Assembly (NCBI RefSeq): GCF_025195125.1
Contig: NZ_JAMGSL010000011.1
Location: forward strand, 211,881 to 275,880
Direction: 5' to 3'
DNA from: Streptomyces sp. Je 1-79
Lineage (GTDB): Bacteria; Actinomycetota; Actinomycetes; Streptomycetales; Streptomycetaceae
DNA: 64,000 nt
Each line of letters opens with the position of its first letter. The first letter of the stretch is position 1. The notes below the pieces were generated by a model. It saw only the letters and a program-made list of their open reading frames with translations, was not told the origin of the DNA and made no database searches. A program made the position numbers and the translations under genes. Positions 16,370 to 24,610 of the stretch are shown here, piece by piece.

Positions 16370-17818
16370 ATGCGCAAGTCGCTGATCTGGCTGACGTCGC
16401 TCACAGTGCTCATAGGCACCGTCGGGGCGAGCGGTGCGGCTACCGCCGCCGAGTCGGCCACCGGCAGCCCGACCGTCGCCGAGAGCGCCGTCGGTACGGA
16501 CATCAAGGACCGCATCCTGGCGATCCCCGGGATGAGCCTGATCGAGGAGAAGCCGTACGCCGGCTACCGCTACTTCGTCCTCGAGTACACCCAGCCGGTC
16601 GACCACCGCCGTCCGTGGAAGGGGACGTTCAAGCAGCGCCTCTCCCTCCTCCACAAGGACACGGACCGGCCGACCGTCTTCCACACCAGCGGCTACGGGC
16701 TGAGCACCACCCCCAGCCGCCGCGAGCCCACGCGGATCATCGACGGCAACCAGGTCTCGATGGAGTACCGCTTTTTCACGCCGTCCCGGCCGCAGCCCGC
16801 CGACTGGTCGAAGCTCGACATCTGGCAGGCCGCGAGCGACCAGCACCGCATCTTCACCGCCCTGAAGAAGATCTACGGGCAGAAGTGGCTCTCCACCGGC
16901 GCCTCCAAGGGCGGTATGACGGCCACGTACTACGAGCGCTTCTACCCCCGCGACATGGACGGCGTCGTCGCCTACGTGGCGCCGAACGACGTGAACAACA
17001 AGGAGGACTCGGCGTACGACCGGTTCTTCGAGAACGTCGGGACCAAGGAGTGCCGCGACCGCCTCAACGCGCTGCAGCGCGAGGCGCTCGTCCGCCGCGC
17101 CCCGCTGCAGAAGAAGTACAAGGAGTGGGCCGCCGCCGAGGGCGCCACCTTCAACACCGTCGGCTCCCTGGACAAGGCGTACGAGGCGGTCGTCCTCGAC
17201 TTCGTCTGGGGCTTCTGGCAGTACTACGGCGAGGACGTCTGCGGTTCGGTCCCGGACGCGAGGACGGCGAGCGACGACGAGGTCTACGAGACCATCGACG
17301 CCTACTCCGGCTGGTCGTTCTACACCGACCAGGGCCTGGATCCGTACACCCCGTACTACTACCAGGCGGCCACCGAACTCGGCTCGCCCAGCATCAAGCT
17401 GCCCCACCTCGAGGGCCTGACCCGCTACGGCTACCAGCCGGCGCGGAACTTCGTGCCGCGCGAGATCCCGACGACGTTCAAGCCGTCGGCGATGCGGGAC
17501 GTGGACCGCTGGGTCCGCGGGAACGCGAACCGGATGCTGTTCGTGTACGGCGGCAACGACCCGTGGGGAGCGGAGCCGTTCCGTCTCGGCAAGGGCGCCC
17601 GTGACAGCTACGTCTTCACGGCCCCGGGTGCCAACCACGGTGCCCAGGTCGAGGGCCTCGTCGAGGCCGAGCGCGCCAAGGCCACGGCGCGCATCCTCGA
17701 CTGGGCCGGGGTCGACGCGCCGGCCGCCGCGGCCGGGCAGCCGCTGGCCCGCTTCGACGCCCGCCTCGACAAGCCGGCGGACGACGAGCTGAACCGCGAG
17801 CGCGGCGTACGCCCGTAA
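16370..17818 (+). CDS. secreted serine aminopeptidase, peptidase family S37
   Basis: A 482-aa exported hydrolase of the type described from Streptomyces lividans as PS-10. It removes short N-terminal peptides from extracellular proteins. Signal peptide MRKSLIWLTSLTVLIG with cleavage near ATAAES. The alpha/beta-hydrolase nucleophile is the Ser of GASKGGMT near residue 181. The acid is the Asp of YGGNDPW near 395, and the His is in ANHGAQ near 423. Length matches the family (about 450-490). Start ATG has GGGGAGGGTGA directly upstream. A TAGGTT hexamer at about 16331 may be the -10. Transcribed alone; it ends at a terminator shared with the convergent glycosidase gene. Confidence 0.88.
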   Translation: MRKSLIWLTSLTVLIGTVGASGAATAAESATGSPTVAESAVGTDIKDRILAIPGMSLIEEKPYAGYRYFVLEYTQPVDHRRPWKGTFKQRLSLLHKDTDRPTVFHTSGYGLSTTPSRREPTRIIDGNQVSMEYRFFTPSRPQPADWSKLDIWQAASDQHRIFTALKKIYGQKWLSTGASKGGMTATYYERFYPRDMDGVVAYVAPNDVNNKEDSAYDRFFENVGTKECRDRLNALQREALVRRAPLQKKYKEWAAAEGATFNTVGSLDKAYEAVVLDFVWGFWQYYGEDVCGSVPDARTASDDEVYETIDAYSGWSFYTDQGLDPYTPYYYQAATELGSPSIKLPHLEGLTRYGYQPARNFVPREIPTTFKPSAMRDVDRWVRGNANRMLFVYGGNDPWGAEPFRLGKGARDSYVFTAPGANHGAQVEGLVEAERAKATARILDWAGVDAPAAAAGQPLARFDARLDKPADDELNRERGVRP

Positions 17819-17992
17819 CGACGCGTGACGCGCCCGGCGGCCCCACGACCGCCGGGCGCGCAGCTCGCGGGTCTCGCAGCCGCCGGCACCGCCCTCGCAC
17901 CCACCGCCGCCCGCAGGCACCCGGTCGCCGTCACCAGCAGAACCGCGCACGCCACGGACCGCCCCGCCCCGCTCCTGGGAGCGTGCATGAAA

Positions 17993-18059
17993 GACCCCCC
18001 GGTCTCCGAGTCCGGCGTGGCCCGCCGGAGCGGGCGCACGCCAGGGAGAACGGGGGGTC
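17993..18059. terminator. bidirectional terminator between convergent genes
   Basis: GACCCCCCG (17993-18001) pairs with CGGGGGGTC (18051-18059), extended inward by TCTC/GAGA, and encloses a second stem, TCCGGCG with CGCCGGA. The remaining intergenic sequence (17819-17992) shows no convincing gene. Confidence 0.65.
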
Positions 18060-18075
18060 CGGGCCGCGCGTTACG

Positions 18076-19896
18076 TCACGCGTAGGACAGCCCGTGGCCG
18101 ACGGGGTACAGCACCCGCGTCGGATCGTCCGCCCGCTGCACGGGGACGGGCAGACGGCCGCGCGGCTCGGCCCTGCCCGCGAGGACCCTTACGGCGGCCC
18201 GGAGTTCGACATCGGTCCAGGAGTAGGCGGCGAGGGTGGCCCGCTGTCCGGTGGTCCAGGCGACGTCGTACGGGTTGCGGATCGCGATCGTGACGACCGG
18301 CACCCCGGTCGCGACGAGCCGTGCGACGAGGGTGCGCTGAGGGCTGGTCGCCGAGACGTTGTACGTGCCGACGACGACCACGTCCTTGCCGGCGGCTGCC
18401 GCCACGGCCTCCTCGATCTTCGCCGCCGTCGGGGTGATTCCGGTGGACAGCGCCGTGGCGGTGAAGCCGAGTTCGGTGAACGCGGTGGCGAGGGTGGTGG
18501 TCGGGGGCCCGGTGGTGCCGGACGGCGAGGCCGGGTCGGCGCCGACGACCAGCACGTCGCCGTGGCTGCGCCGGCTGACCGGCAGGAACCGGCCCTCGTT
18601 GACCAGCAGGGTGGTGGTGCCCTCGGCGATCCGGTCGGCCCGGGCGAGGTGGGCGCGGGTGCCGACCGTACGGTCCACTCCGGCGGCGGTGACGTACGGC
18701 CGGCGGAACAGCCCCAGCCGGGCCTTGAGGCGCAGGATCCGCAGGATCGATTCGTCGAGCCGGGCCTCGGTCAGTTCGCCGTCCTTGACGGCCTGGAGGA
18801 CCGCGTTCCAGGCGATGTCCAGCTTCGGCGGGTTGAGCAGCTGGTCGACACCGGCCTTGAGCGCGAGCACGGGCACGCGGTCGTCGCCGTACTTCGTCCG
18901 TACGCCCTCCATGCCGAGGGAGTCCGTCACCACCACGCCGTCGTAGCCGAGTTCCTCGCGCAGGATGCCGGTCAGGATCGGGCGGGAGAGGGTCGCCGGG
19001 TCCTCGCTCGGGTCGAGTGCGGGGACGACGATGTGCGCCGTCATGATCGAGTCGATGCCGGCGGCGATCGCGGACCGGAACGGCGGGGCGTCCAGCTCGG
19101 CCCACTGCTCGCGGGTGTGCGTGATGGTCGGCAGGCCGTAGTGGCTGTCGGTGGCCGTGTCGCCGTGCCCGGGGAAGTGCTTGGAGGTCGCCGCGACTCC
19201 GGCCTGCTGGTACCCCCTGACCTGGGCGGACACCAGGTCGGCCACGGCCTCGGGGTCGGATCCGAAGGAGCGGACGCCGATCACGGGGTTGGCGGGGTTG
19301 ACGTTGACGTCGGCGACGGGCGCGTAGTTCTGCCGGATGCCGACGGCGGCCAGCTCGGCGCCCGCGATCCGCGCGGCGTCACGGGCGTCGGCGCGGGAGC
19401 CCCCCGCGCCGAGCGCCATCGCCCCCGGGAGCAGGGTGGCCGGCTCGCCGACCCGGCAGACGATGCCGTGCTCCTGGTCGGTGGAGATGAGCAGGGGGAG
19501 GGGCGTCGGCTGGGCCAGGCCCGCGCGCTGGATGCCGTTGGACAGCTCGGCGATCTGGTGGGGGTCGCGGGTGTTGTGCGCCCACGTGAAGTAGATGACG
19601 CCGCCGACGTGGTACTTCTCGACGAGATCGGCGGCCGTGCGGACGCCGATCTCCGCGAGGTTGGCATCGATGTCGGCCTGGTCGGGATCGGTGGCGGAGT
19701 GGCCGTACACCCGCATCACGAAGAGCTGGCCGACCTTCTCCTCCAGCGACATGCGGGAGATGAGCCGTTCGAGGCTCCTGAGGCTCGTGTCCGGCTCGGC
19801 GTGGGCGACGGGGACGGTGACGCCGGTGACGGCGGCGGCCGCGGCGGCGGCGGTGACGGTGAGGAGGGTGCGTCGGGAGGGGGCGCGGTGGTGCAC
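18076..19896 (-). CDS. exported glycoside hydrolase family 3 (beta-N-acetylhexosaminidase-like)
   Basis: A 606-aa enzyme. The N-terminus RAPSRRTLLTVTAAAA is a twin-arginine (Tat) signal, so it is exported folded. The GH3 barrel starts at LISRMSLEEKVGQLFVMRVYG. NagZ-type features are KHFPGHGDTATDSH (loop His/Asp, near residue 240) and the nucleophile Asp of VVTDSLGME near 325. A C-terminal alpha/beta sandwich domain of about 200 residues follows. Likely removes beta-linked GlcNAc from peptidoglycan fragments or chitin oligomers outside the cell. GTG 19896 is chosen because GGAAGGAGC lies just upstream; the frame stays open further left of the gene only by lack of stops. Confidence 0.88.
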   Translation of the reverse strand: MHHRAPSRRTLLTVTAAAAAAAVTGVTVPVAHAEPDTSLRSLERLISRMSLEEKVGQLFVMRVYGHSATDPDQADIDANLAEIGVRTAADLVEKYHVGGVIYFTWAHNTRDPHQIAELSNGIQRAGLAQPTPLPLLISTDQEHGIVCRVGEPATLLPGAMALGAGGSRADARDAARIAGAELAAVGIRQNYAPVADVNVNPANPVIGVRSFGSDPEAVADLVSAQVRGYQQAGVAATSKHFPGHGDTATDSHYGLPTITHTREQWAELDAPPFRSAIAAGIDSIMTAHIVVPALDPSEDPATLSRPILTGILREELGYDGVVVTDSLGMEGVRTKYGDDRVPVLALKAGVDQLLNPPKLDIAWNAVLQAVKDGELTEARLDESILRILRLKARLGLFRRPYVTAAGVDRTVGTRAHLARADRIAEGTTTLLVNEGRFLPVSRRSHGDVLVVGADPASPSGTTGPPTTTLATAFTELGFTATALSTGITPTAAKIEEAVAAAAGKDVVVVGTYNVSATSPQRTLVARLVATGVPVVTIAIRNPYDVAWTTGQRATLAAYSWTDVELRAAVRVLAGRAEPRGRLPVPVQRADDPTRVLYPVGHGLSYA

Positions 19897-20003
19897 TGAT
19901 GCTCCTTCCGGCCGTGCGGGGTTGACGGAAGTGGGTGAAGGAAACTTCCAAGGTGCAACGGATAGCCCGAAAGTAACTGCCAGGTCAAGGATCCGCGCAA
20001 GGA

Positions 20004-20087
20004 TCCGCCCGAGGTTCTGTGCCCAAGGGGTCAGGTGGCGGCGGATGTCCGCCCGAGGTTCTGCTCGGGGGGTCAGGTGGCGGCGGA
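20004..20087. repeat. imperfect tandem duplication of the LysR gene end
   Basis: TCCGCCCGAGGTTCTG (20004-20019 and 20048-20063) and TCAGGTGGCGGCGGA (20031-20045 and 20073-20087) occur twice, about 43 bp apart. The inner copy contains the real stop of the LysR gene (20073-20075). The outer copy repeats the last codons and stop without function. The inner unit also forms a hairpin, CCCGAG (20052-20057) with CTCGGG (20064-20069), a likely terminator for the minus-strand gene. Confidence 0.8.
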
Positions 20088-20984
20088 GACCGCGGGCCAG
20101 AGTTCCTGGAGCGTACGGACGGTCTCGGTGATCGCGGGACGCCGTGCCGCGCCCGTGCGCCACAGCGCGTGCAGGCGGCGCGTCGGCATCGGATCCAGCC
20201 GGACCGGGGTCACCTCGGGCGGGAGTGGGCCGCGGCCCAGACGCGGCACCAGCGCGATCCCGAGGCCCGCCGCGACCAGGGCGACCTGGGTGTGGTTCTC
20301 CTCCGCCTGGTGGACGATGTGCGGCTCGTAGCCGGTGGCCCGCAAGGTCTGCATCAGCCAGTCGTGGCAGACCGTCCCGGGCGGCTGGGTGATCCACCGC
20401 TCGCCGGCCAGCTCCTCCCGCCGTACCGACGCCCGCCCGGCCATCGGATGGTCGCGCGGCACGAGCAGGTCGCACAGGTCGTCGCCGATCACGGCCTGCT
20501 CCACCCCGGGCGGGGTCGGCATCGGGGCGATGTCCCAGTCGTGGGCCACGGCGAGGTCGATCACGCCGCGCCCGACGAGCTCGACCGAGATGTGCGGGTC
20601 GACCTCCGTGAGGCGGGCGTCGAGCTCCGGGTGCCGGGTCGCCAGTTCGGCGAGGACCCGGGGCATCAGACCGCGCGAGGCGCTCGCGAAGCAGCCGATC
20701 GACAGCCGGCCCGACGGCAGCCCGCGCCGCTCTTCGAGGCGCACCTCCGCCTGCTCGACGAGCGCGAGCAACTGCTCGGCCGTGGCGGCCAGTCGGTGCG
20801 CCTCGTCGGTGAGCCGGACCCCGCGGCCCCGGCGTTCGAGAAGGATCGTGCGGGTCTCCCGTTCCAGCTTGGCGATCTGCTGGGAGACGGCCGACGGGCT
20901 GAAGCCGAGGGCGGCGGCCGCGGCGGCCACCGAACCGTGGACGGCGACGGCGTGGAGGGCGCGCAGGCGTCCGAGGTCGAGCAT
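20073..20984 (-). CDS. LysR-family transcriptional regulator
   Basis: A 303-aa regulator. Its N-terminal winged HTH is complete: LRALHAVAVHGSVAAAAAAL, then SPSAVSQQIAKLER (recognition helix near residues 30-44). The effector domain (about 90-300) has the usual GRLSIGCFASASRGLMPRVL opening. The cysteine and small-molecule pocket give no clear ligand. It is divergent from an EamA-type exporter, with three TGAAG/CTTCA half-sites between them. This is the classic arrangement of a LysR protein that senses the compound its neighbour exports. Start ATG has GAGGAG 6-10 nt upstream. Confidence 0.9.
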   Translation of the reverse strand: MLDLGRLRALHAVAVHGSVAAAAAALGFSPSAVSQQIAKLERETRTILLERRGRGVRLTDEAHRLAATAEQLLALVEQAEVRLEERRGLPSGRLSIGCFASASRGLMPRVLAELATRHPELDARLTEVDPHISVELVGRGVIDLAVAHDWDIAPMPTPPGVEQAVIGDDLCDLLVPRDHPMAGRASVRREELAGERWITQPPGTVCHDWLMQTLRATGYEPHIVHQAEENHTQVALVAAGLGIALVPRLGRGPLPPEVTPVRLDPMPTRRLHALWRTGAARRPAITETVRTLQELWPAVSAAT

Positions 20985-21032
20985 GGGCGGGCTCCTCGGG
21001 GTTGGTCCTCGGGTCGGCGGTGGCCCTGCGGG

Positions 21033-21060
21033 TGAAGCGTTGCTTCATCCAACCATGAAG
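21033..21060. promoter_or_regulatory. LysR-type operator between regulator and exporter
   Basis: TGAAGC-GTT-GCTTCA (21033-21047) and CTTCAT-CCAACC-ATGAAG (21043-21060) are two overlapping perfect inverted repeats sharing the middle half-site. Three spaced half-sites within 28 bp fit binding by a LysR tetramer that controls both divergent genes. Confidence 0.6.
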
Positions 21061-21107
21061 AAATCAGTGCTGGTGCTACACGGTCGAGATGGGTGACCCT
21101 CTCTCAC

Positions 21108-22157
21108 ATGCGCCCTGCCCACATCGCCCTGGCCGCGCTCGTCGCCGCCGTCTGGGGAGTCAACTTCGTCGTCATCGAGATCGGTCTCGACCACTTCCCG
21201 CCCCTGCTCTTCTCCGCCCTCCGCTTCCTCGTCGCCGCCCTGCCCGCGGTCTTCCTCGTCGGGCGCCCCACGGTCGCCTGGAAGTGGATCGTGGGCGTGG
21301 GACTGGCCCTGGGCGTGGCCAAGTTCGGCCTGCTCTTCACGGGCATGGACATCGGCGCCCCCGCCGGGCTCTCCTCGCTGATCCTCCAGATCCAGGCGGT
21401 GTTCACGGCCCTGTTCGCCTTCGTCGCGCTCGGCGAACGCCCCGGGAAGGTCAAGACCGCGGGCATGGCGGTCGCGCTCGCGGGCATCGGTGTCGCGGCG
21501 GTCGACGAGGGCGCCACCGGCCCGCTGGCGGGCTTCGCGCTGTGCGTCGCGGCGGCGGCCTGCTGGGGCGTCTCCAACGTCCTGACCCGCAAGGCCTCCC
21601 CGCCCGACGCCCTCAACTTCATGGTCTGGGTCAGCACCGTGCCTGTCCTTCCGCTGCTCGCCCTCTCCCTCCTCCTGGAAGGGCCGGAGCGGGGTCTCGA
21701 AGCGGTGCGGGGGCTCGACTGGACCGGCGTCGGAGTCGTCGTCTACGTCGCCTGGATCGTCACCGTCTTCGGCTTCGGCGCCTGGGGCTGGCTCCTGCGC
21801 CGCTACCCGGCCTCCTCGGTGGCCCCCTTCTCGCTGCTGGTCCCGGTCTTCGGGATGTCCTCGGCGGCGCTCTTCCTGGACGAGGGCATCAGCCCGCTGC
21901 GCTGGTGCGCGGCGGCGCTGCTGGTCGGCGGAGTGGCGCTGACGTCGCTCTCACCCGGCCGCCGCACGACGGCGGGCCCTGCGGGAGCGGTGGCCGCGGG
22001 GGTGGGGGGCCCGGGGGTGGTGGCCGCGGGGGTGGGCTCTGCGGGGCTGGCAGCCCCAGGGGTGGCGACCCCAGGCCCGGTCGGCCCGGGGGAGAGCGGC
22101 GTACGCGAGGAGCGGCTCGGGGAGGCCCACCCCGGCGGGGCGCCGACGCGGCCGTAG
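21108..22157 (+). CDS. EamA-family (DMT) metabolite exporter
   Basis: A 349-aa inner-membrane protein with ten hydrophobic segments as two EamA repeats (about residues 5-135 and 150-285). The family motifs AAVWGVNFVVIEIGL and GERPGKVKTAGMAVALAGI are present. It is similar in type to amino acid or metabolite efflux pumps (YdcZ/RhtA group). The last 60 residues are a Gly/Ala/Pro-rich tail of near repeats (VAAGVGGPG, VAAGVGSAG) that is not part of the fold. Start is uncertain: ATG 21108 or in-frame GTG 21093, neither with a good ribosome site. Expected to be controlled by the divergent LysR protein. Confidence 0.85.
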   Translation: MRPAHIALAALVAAVWGVNFVVIEIGLDHFPPLLFSALRFLVAALPAVFLVGRPTVAWKWIVGVGLALGVAKFGLLFTGMDIGAPAGLSSLILQIQAVFTALFAFVALGERPGKVKTAGMAVALAGIGVAAVDEGATGPLAGFALCVAAAACWGVSNVLTRKASPPDALNFMVWVSTVPVLPLLALSLLLEGPERGLEAVRGLDWTGVGVVVYVAWIVTVFGFGAWGWLLRRYPASSVAPFSLLVPVFGMSSAALFLDEGISPLRWCAAALLVGGVALTSLSPGRRTTAGPAGAVAAGVGGPGVVAAGVGSAGLAAPGVATPGPVGPGESGVREERLGEAHPGGAPTRP

Positions 22158-22187
22158 CCCCCCGGGCGCCGACGCGGCCGTAGCCCC
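22141..22187. repeat. tandem duplication spanning the EamA stop codon
   Basis: CGCCGACGCGGCCGTAGCCCC occurs at 22141-22161 and again at 22167-22187 (period 26 bp), each copy containing the TAG stop. The first TAG ends the gene. The rest of the 110-bp convergent gap to the LacI gene has no other feature that I see. Confidence 0.85.
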
Positions 22188-22267
22188 GGGCCGGGCGATG
22201 CCTGGGGGGCCGCCTGCCCGCAGATGCCCAGGTCGTAGGGGCGCGGGGGCGCCCGAGAGGAGCGCGG

Positions 22268-23314
22268 TCAGCTCCGGGGGCGCGCCGTGGAGTCCCGTAC
22301 CAGCAGTTCCGCCGGGATCGTCGTCACGCCGCCCGGCGGGGGCTGCTCCGTGCCCACCGCGAGGCGGCCCGCCCGCGCGCCCGCCTCGTGGAGCGGCAGC
22401 CGTACGGTCGTCAGCGCCGGGACCGCGTCGATCGAGAACGGCAGGTCGTCGAAGCCCGCCACCGAGACGTCCTCCGGAATCCGCAGGCCCCGGTCCCGCA
22501 GCGCCGCGCACGCGCCCAGTGCCACCGTGTCGTTCGCCGCCACGACCGCCGTCAACGACGGCTCCCGGCGCAGGAGTTCGAGCGTCGCGTCGTAGCCGGA
22601 CCGCCGGTCGTACGGGCCGTGGACCGTCGGTCCCTCGGCCACCCCTGCCGCCGCCAGCGCCTCCCGGTGGCCCTCCAGCCGGTGCCGCGTCGTCGTCCGG
22701 TCCGCCGGCCCCGCCACGTAACCGATCCGCCGGTGCCCGAGCGAGAGCAGGTGCTCGGCGAGCCGCCGCGCCCCCGCCCGGTTGTCGAAGGTGAGCGCCG
22801 CGACGCTCGCGTCCCCCTCCACCAGGGGCCGGCCGCACAGCACGACCCGGGTCCCCGCGTCCGTCAGCTTGGTGAGCTTCGCCGACACCGCCGCCATGTG
22901 CTCCGGGTCCTCCAGGGACCCCCCGGTCAGGATCACGGCCGCGGCGCGCTGCCGCTGGAGCAGGGTGAGGTAGGTGAGTTCGCGCTCGGGCGAACCGCCC
23001 GTGTTGCAGACCACGGCCAGCTTCTCGCCGCCCGCCCGCCCCGACGCCCCTTCCCCGATCGCGTTCTGCGCGGCGCCCGCCATGATCCCGAAGAAGGGGT
23101 CGGCGATGTCGTTGACGAGGACGCCGATCAGGTCGGACGTGGCGGCGGCGAGTGAGCTCGCGGGCCCGTTCAGGACGTAGTCCAGCTCGTCCACCGCCCG
23201 CAGCACCCGCTCCCTGGTCGACGCGGCGACCGGGTAATTGCCGTTCAGGACGCGGGAGACGGTGGCGGGGGAGACCTGGGCACGCGCGGCCACATCCGCC
23301 AGCGTCACGGTCAT
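22268..23314 (-). CDS. LacI-family transcriptional repressor
   Basis: A 348-aa regulator. The N-terminal LacI HTH is TLADVAARAQVSPATVSRVLNG, with the hinge helix near residues 50-58 (LNGPASSLAAATS replaces the usual ARxLA pattern only in part). A periplasmic-binding-protein-like effector domain follows (IGVLVNDIADPFFGIMAG; VVAANDTVALGACAAL; VSVAGFDDLPFS). It probably represses the divergent operon at 23459 until a sugar-like inducer binds. Start ATG has GGAGG 6 nt upstream. The palindrome at 23413-23426 is the obvious operator. Confidence 0.93.
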   Translation of the reverse strand: MTVTLADVAARAQVSPATVSRVLNGNYPVAASTRERVLRAVDELDYVLNGPASSLAAATSDLIGVLVNDIADPFFGIMAGAAQNAIGEGASGRAGGEKLAVVCNTGGSPERELTYLTLLQRQRAAAVILTGGSLEDPEHMAAVSAKLTKLTDAGTRVVLCGRPLVEGDASVAALTFDNRAGARRLAEHLLSLGHRRIGYVAGPADRTTTRHRLEGHREALAAAGVAEGPTVHGPYDRRSGYDATLELLRREPSLTAVVAANDTVALGACAALRDRGLRIPEDVSVAGFDDLPFSIDAVPALTTVRLPLHEAGARAGRLAVGTEQPPPGGVTTIPAELLVRDSTARPRS

Positions 23315-23412
23315 CGCGTACCTCCGGGGGAGTCGGGAGCGGGGTGGCGCCGGGCTGAAGATGGCGGACCCCTTGTCCGGTGTGTTGTCGGCAGGCTAGC
23401 GTCTCCGTTCGT

Positions 23413-23426
23413 AGAAAGCGCTTTCT
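23413..23426. promoter_or_regulatory. perfect palindromic LacI-type operator
   Basis: AGAAAGCGCTTTCT is a perfect 14-bp palindrome with the central CG typical of LacI/GalR operators. It lies in the 144-bp gap between the LacI gene and the divergent operon, 33 bp before the GTG start of the oxidoreductase gene. Confidence 0.8.
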
Positions 23427-23458
23427 GTTTTGAGTACGCACATGATGGAGGCACCTTC

Positions 23459-24610
23459 GTGACACGCAGGACAGTCCGTATCGCCATGAACGGCGTCACC
23501 GGACGCATGGGCTATCGCCAGCACCTCGTCCGTTCGATCCTCGCCCTGCGCGAGCAGGGCGGTCTCGACCTCGGCAACGGCGAGACCCTCTGGCCCGAGC
23601 CCGTTCTCGTCGGCCGCCGCGAGCACGCCCTGCGCGCACTCGCCGAGCAGCACGGTCTCACCGAGTGGTCCACCGACCTCGACGCCGTCCTCGCCGACGA
23701 GTCGGTGGAGATCTACTTCGACGCGCAGGTCACCTCCGCCCGGGTGGACGCGATCCGCAGGGCCGTCGCCGCCGGGAAGCACGTCTACACCGAGAAGCCG
23801 ACGGCGGGAGACCTGGCGGGCGCCCTGGAACTCGCCAGGCTGGCCACCGAGAAGGGCGTCAAGCACGGCGTCGTCCAGGACAAGCTCTTCCTGCCGGGCC
23901 TGCTCAAGCTGAAGCGCCTGATCGACGGCGGCTTCTTCGGCGAGATCCTCTCCGTGCGCGGGGAGTTCGGCTACTGGGTCTTCGAGGGTGACTGGCAGGA
24001 CGCCCAGCGCCCCAGCTGGAACTACCGCGCCGAGGACGGCGGCGGCATCGTCGTCGACATGTTCCCGCACTGGGAGTACGTGCTCCACGAGCTCTTCGGC
24101 CGGGTCACGAGCGTCACCGCGCACGTCGCCACGCACGTCCCGCAGCGCTGGGACGAGCAGGGCAAGCCGTACGCCGCGACCGCCGACGACGCCGCGTACG
24201 GGATATTCCAGCTGGAGGGCGGGGCGGTCGCCCAGATCAACTCCTCCTGGACGGTCCGCGTCAACCGCGACGAACTCGTCGAGTTCCAGGTCGACGGCAC
24301 CCACGGCTCCGCCGTCGCCGGCCTGCGGAACTGCCGCGTCCAGCACCGCTCGGCCACCCCCAAGCCGGTCTGGAACCCGGACATCCCGGCCACCGAGCCC
24401 TTCCGCGAGCAGTGGCAGGAGGTGCCGGACAACGCCGCGTTCGACAACGGCTTCAAGGCCCAGTGGGAGCTCTTCCTCAGGCACGTCGTCCTCGACGAGC
24501 CGTACCAGTGGGACCTGCTCGCGGGCGCGCGCGGCGTCCAGCTCGCCGAGCTGGGGCTGCGGTCCTCGGCCGAGGGCCGCCGCCTGGAGGTCCCGGAGGT
24601 CTCGCTGTGA
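23459..24610 (+). CDS. Gfo/Idh/MocA-family NAD(P)-dependent oxidoreductase
   Basis: A 383-aa enzyme. The Rossmann domain starts at RIAMNGVTGRMGYRQHL. The family's EKPT motif (HVYTEKPTAGDL) is near residue 110, with a C-terminal alpha/beta substrate domain after it. This family oxidises or reduces sugars, inositols and related polyols. First gene of a three-gene coupled operon: its TGA overlaps the GTG of the next gene. Start GTG has GGAGG upstream. Together with DUF993 and a TIM-barrel isomerase it forms a conserved actinobacterial set, probably a sugar or cyclitol derivative pathway. The substrate is unknown. Confidence 0.88.
   Translation: MTRRTVRIAMNGVTGRMGYRQHLVRSILALREQGGLDLGNGETLWPEPVLVGRREHALRALAEQHGLTEWSTDLDAVLADESVEIYFDAQVTSARVDAIRRAVAAGKHVYTEKPTAGDLAGALELARLATEKGVKHGVVQDKLFLPGLLKLKRLIDGGFFGEILSVRGEFGYWVFEGDWQDAQRPSWNYRAEDGGGIVVDMFPHWEYVLHELFGRVTSVTAHVATHVPQRWDEQGKPYAATADDAAYGIFQLEGGAVAQINSSWTVRVNRDELVEFQVDGTHGSAVAGLRNCRVQHRSATPKPVWNPDIPATEPFREQWQEVPDNAAFDNGFKAQWELFLRHVVLDEPYQWDLLAGARGVQLAELGLRSSAEGRRLEVPEVSL

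Noticed and set aside
17825..18085. 86-aa plus-strand frame in the S37/GH3 gap
   Set aside because: Overlaps the terminator hairpin, has no ribosome site and reads as low-complexity Ala/Pro/Arg.
19897..21048. Continuation of the GH3 frame through the LysR region (990 aa in total)
   Set aside because: The Tat signal and ribosome site at 19896 define the start; the extension is antisense to none but is the wrong frame of the LysR gene.
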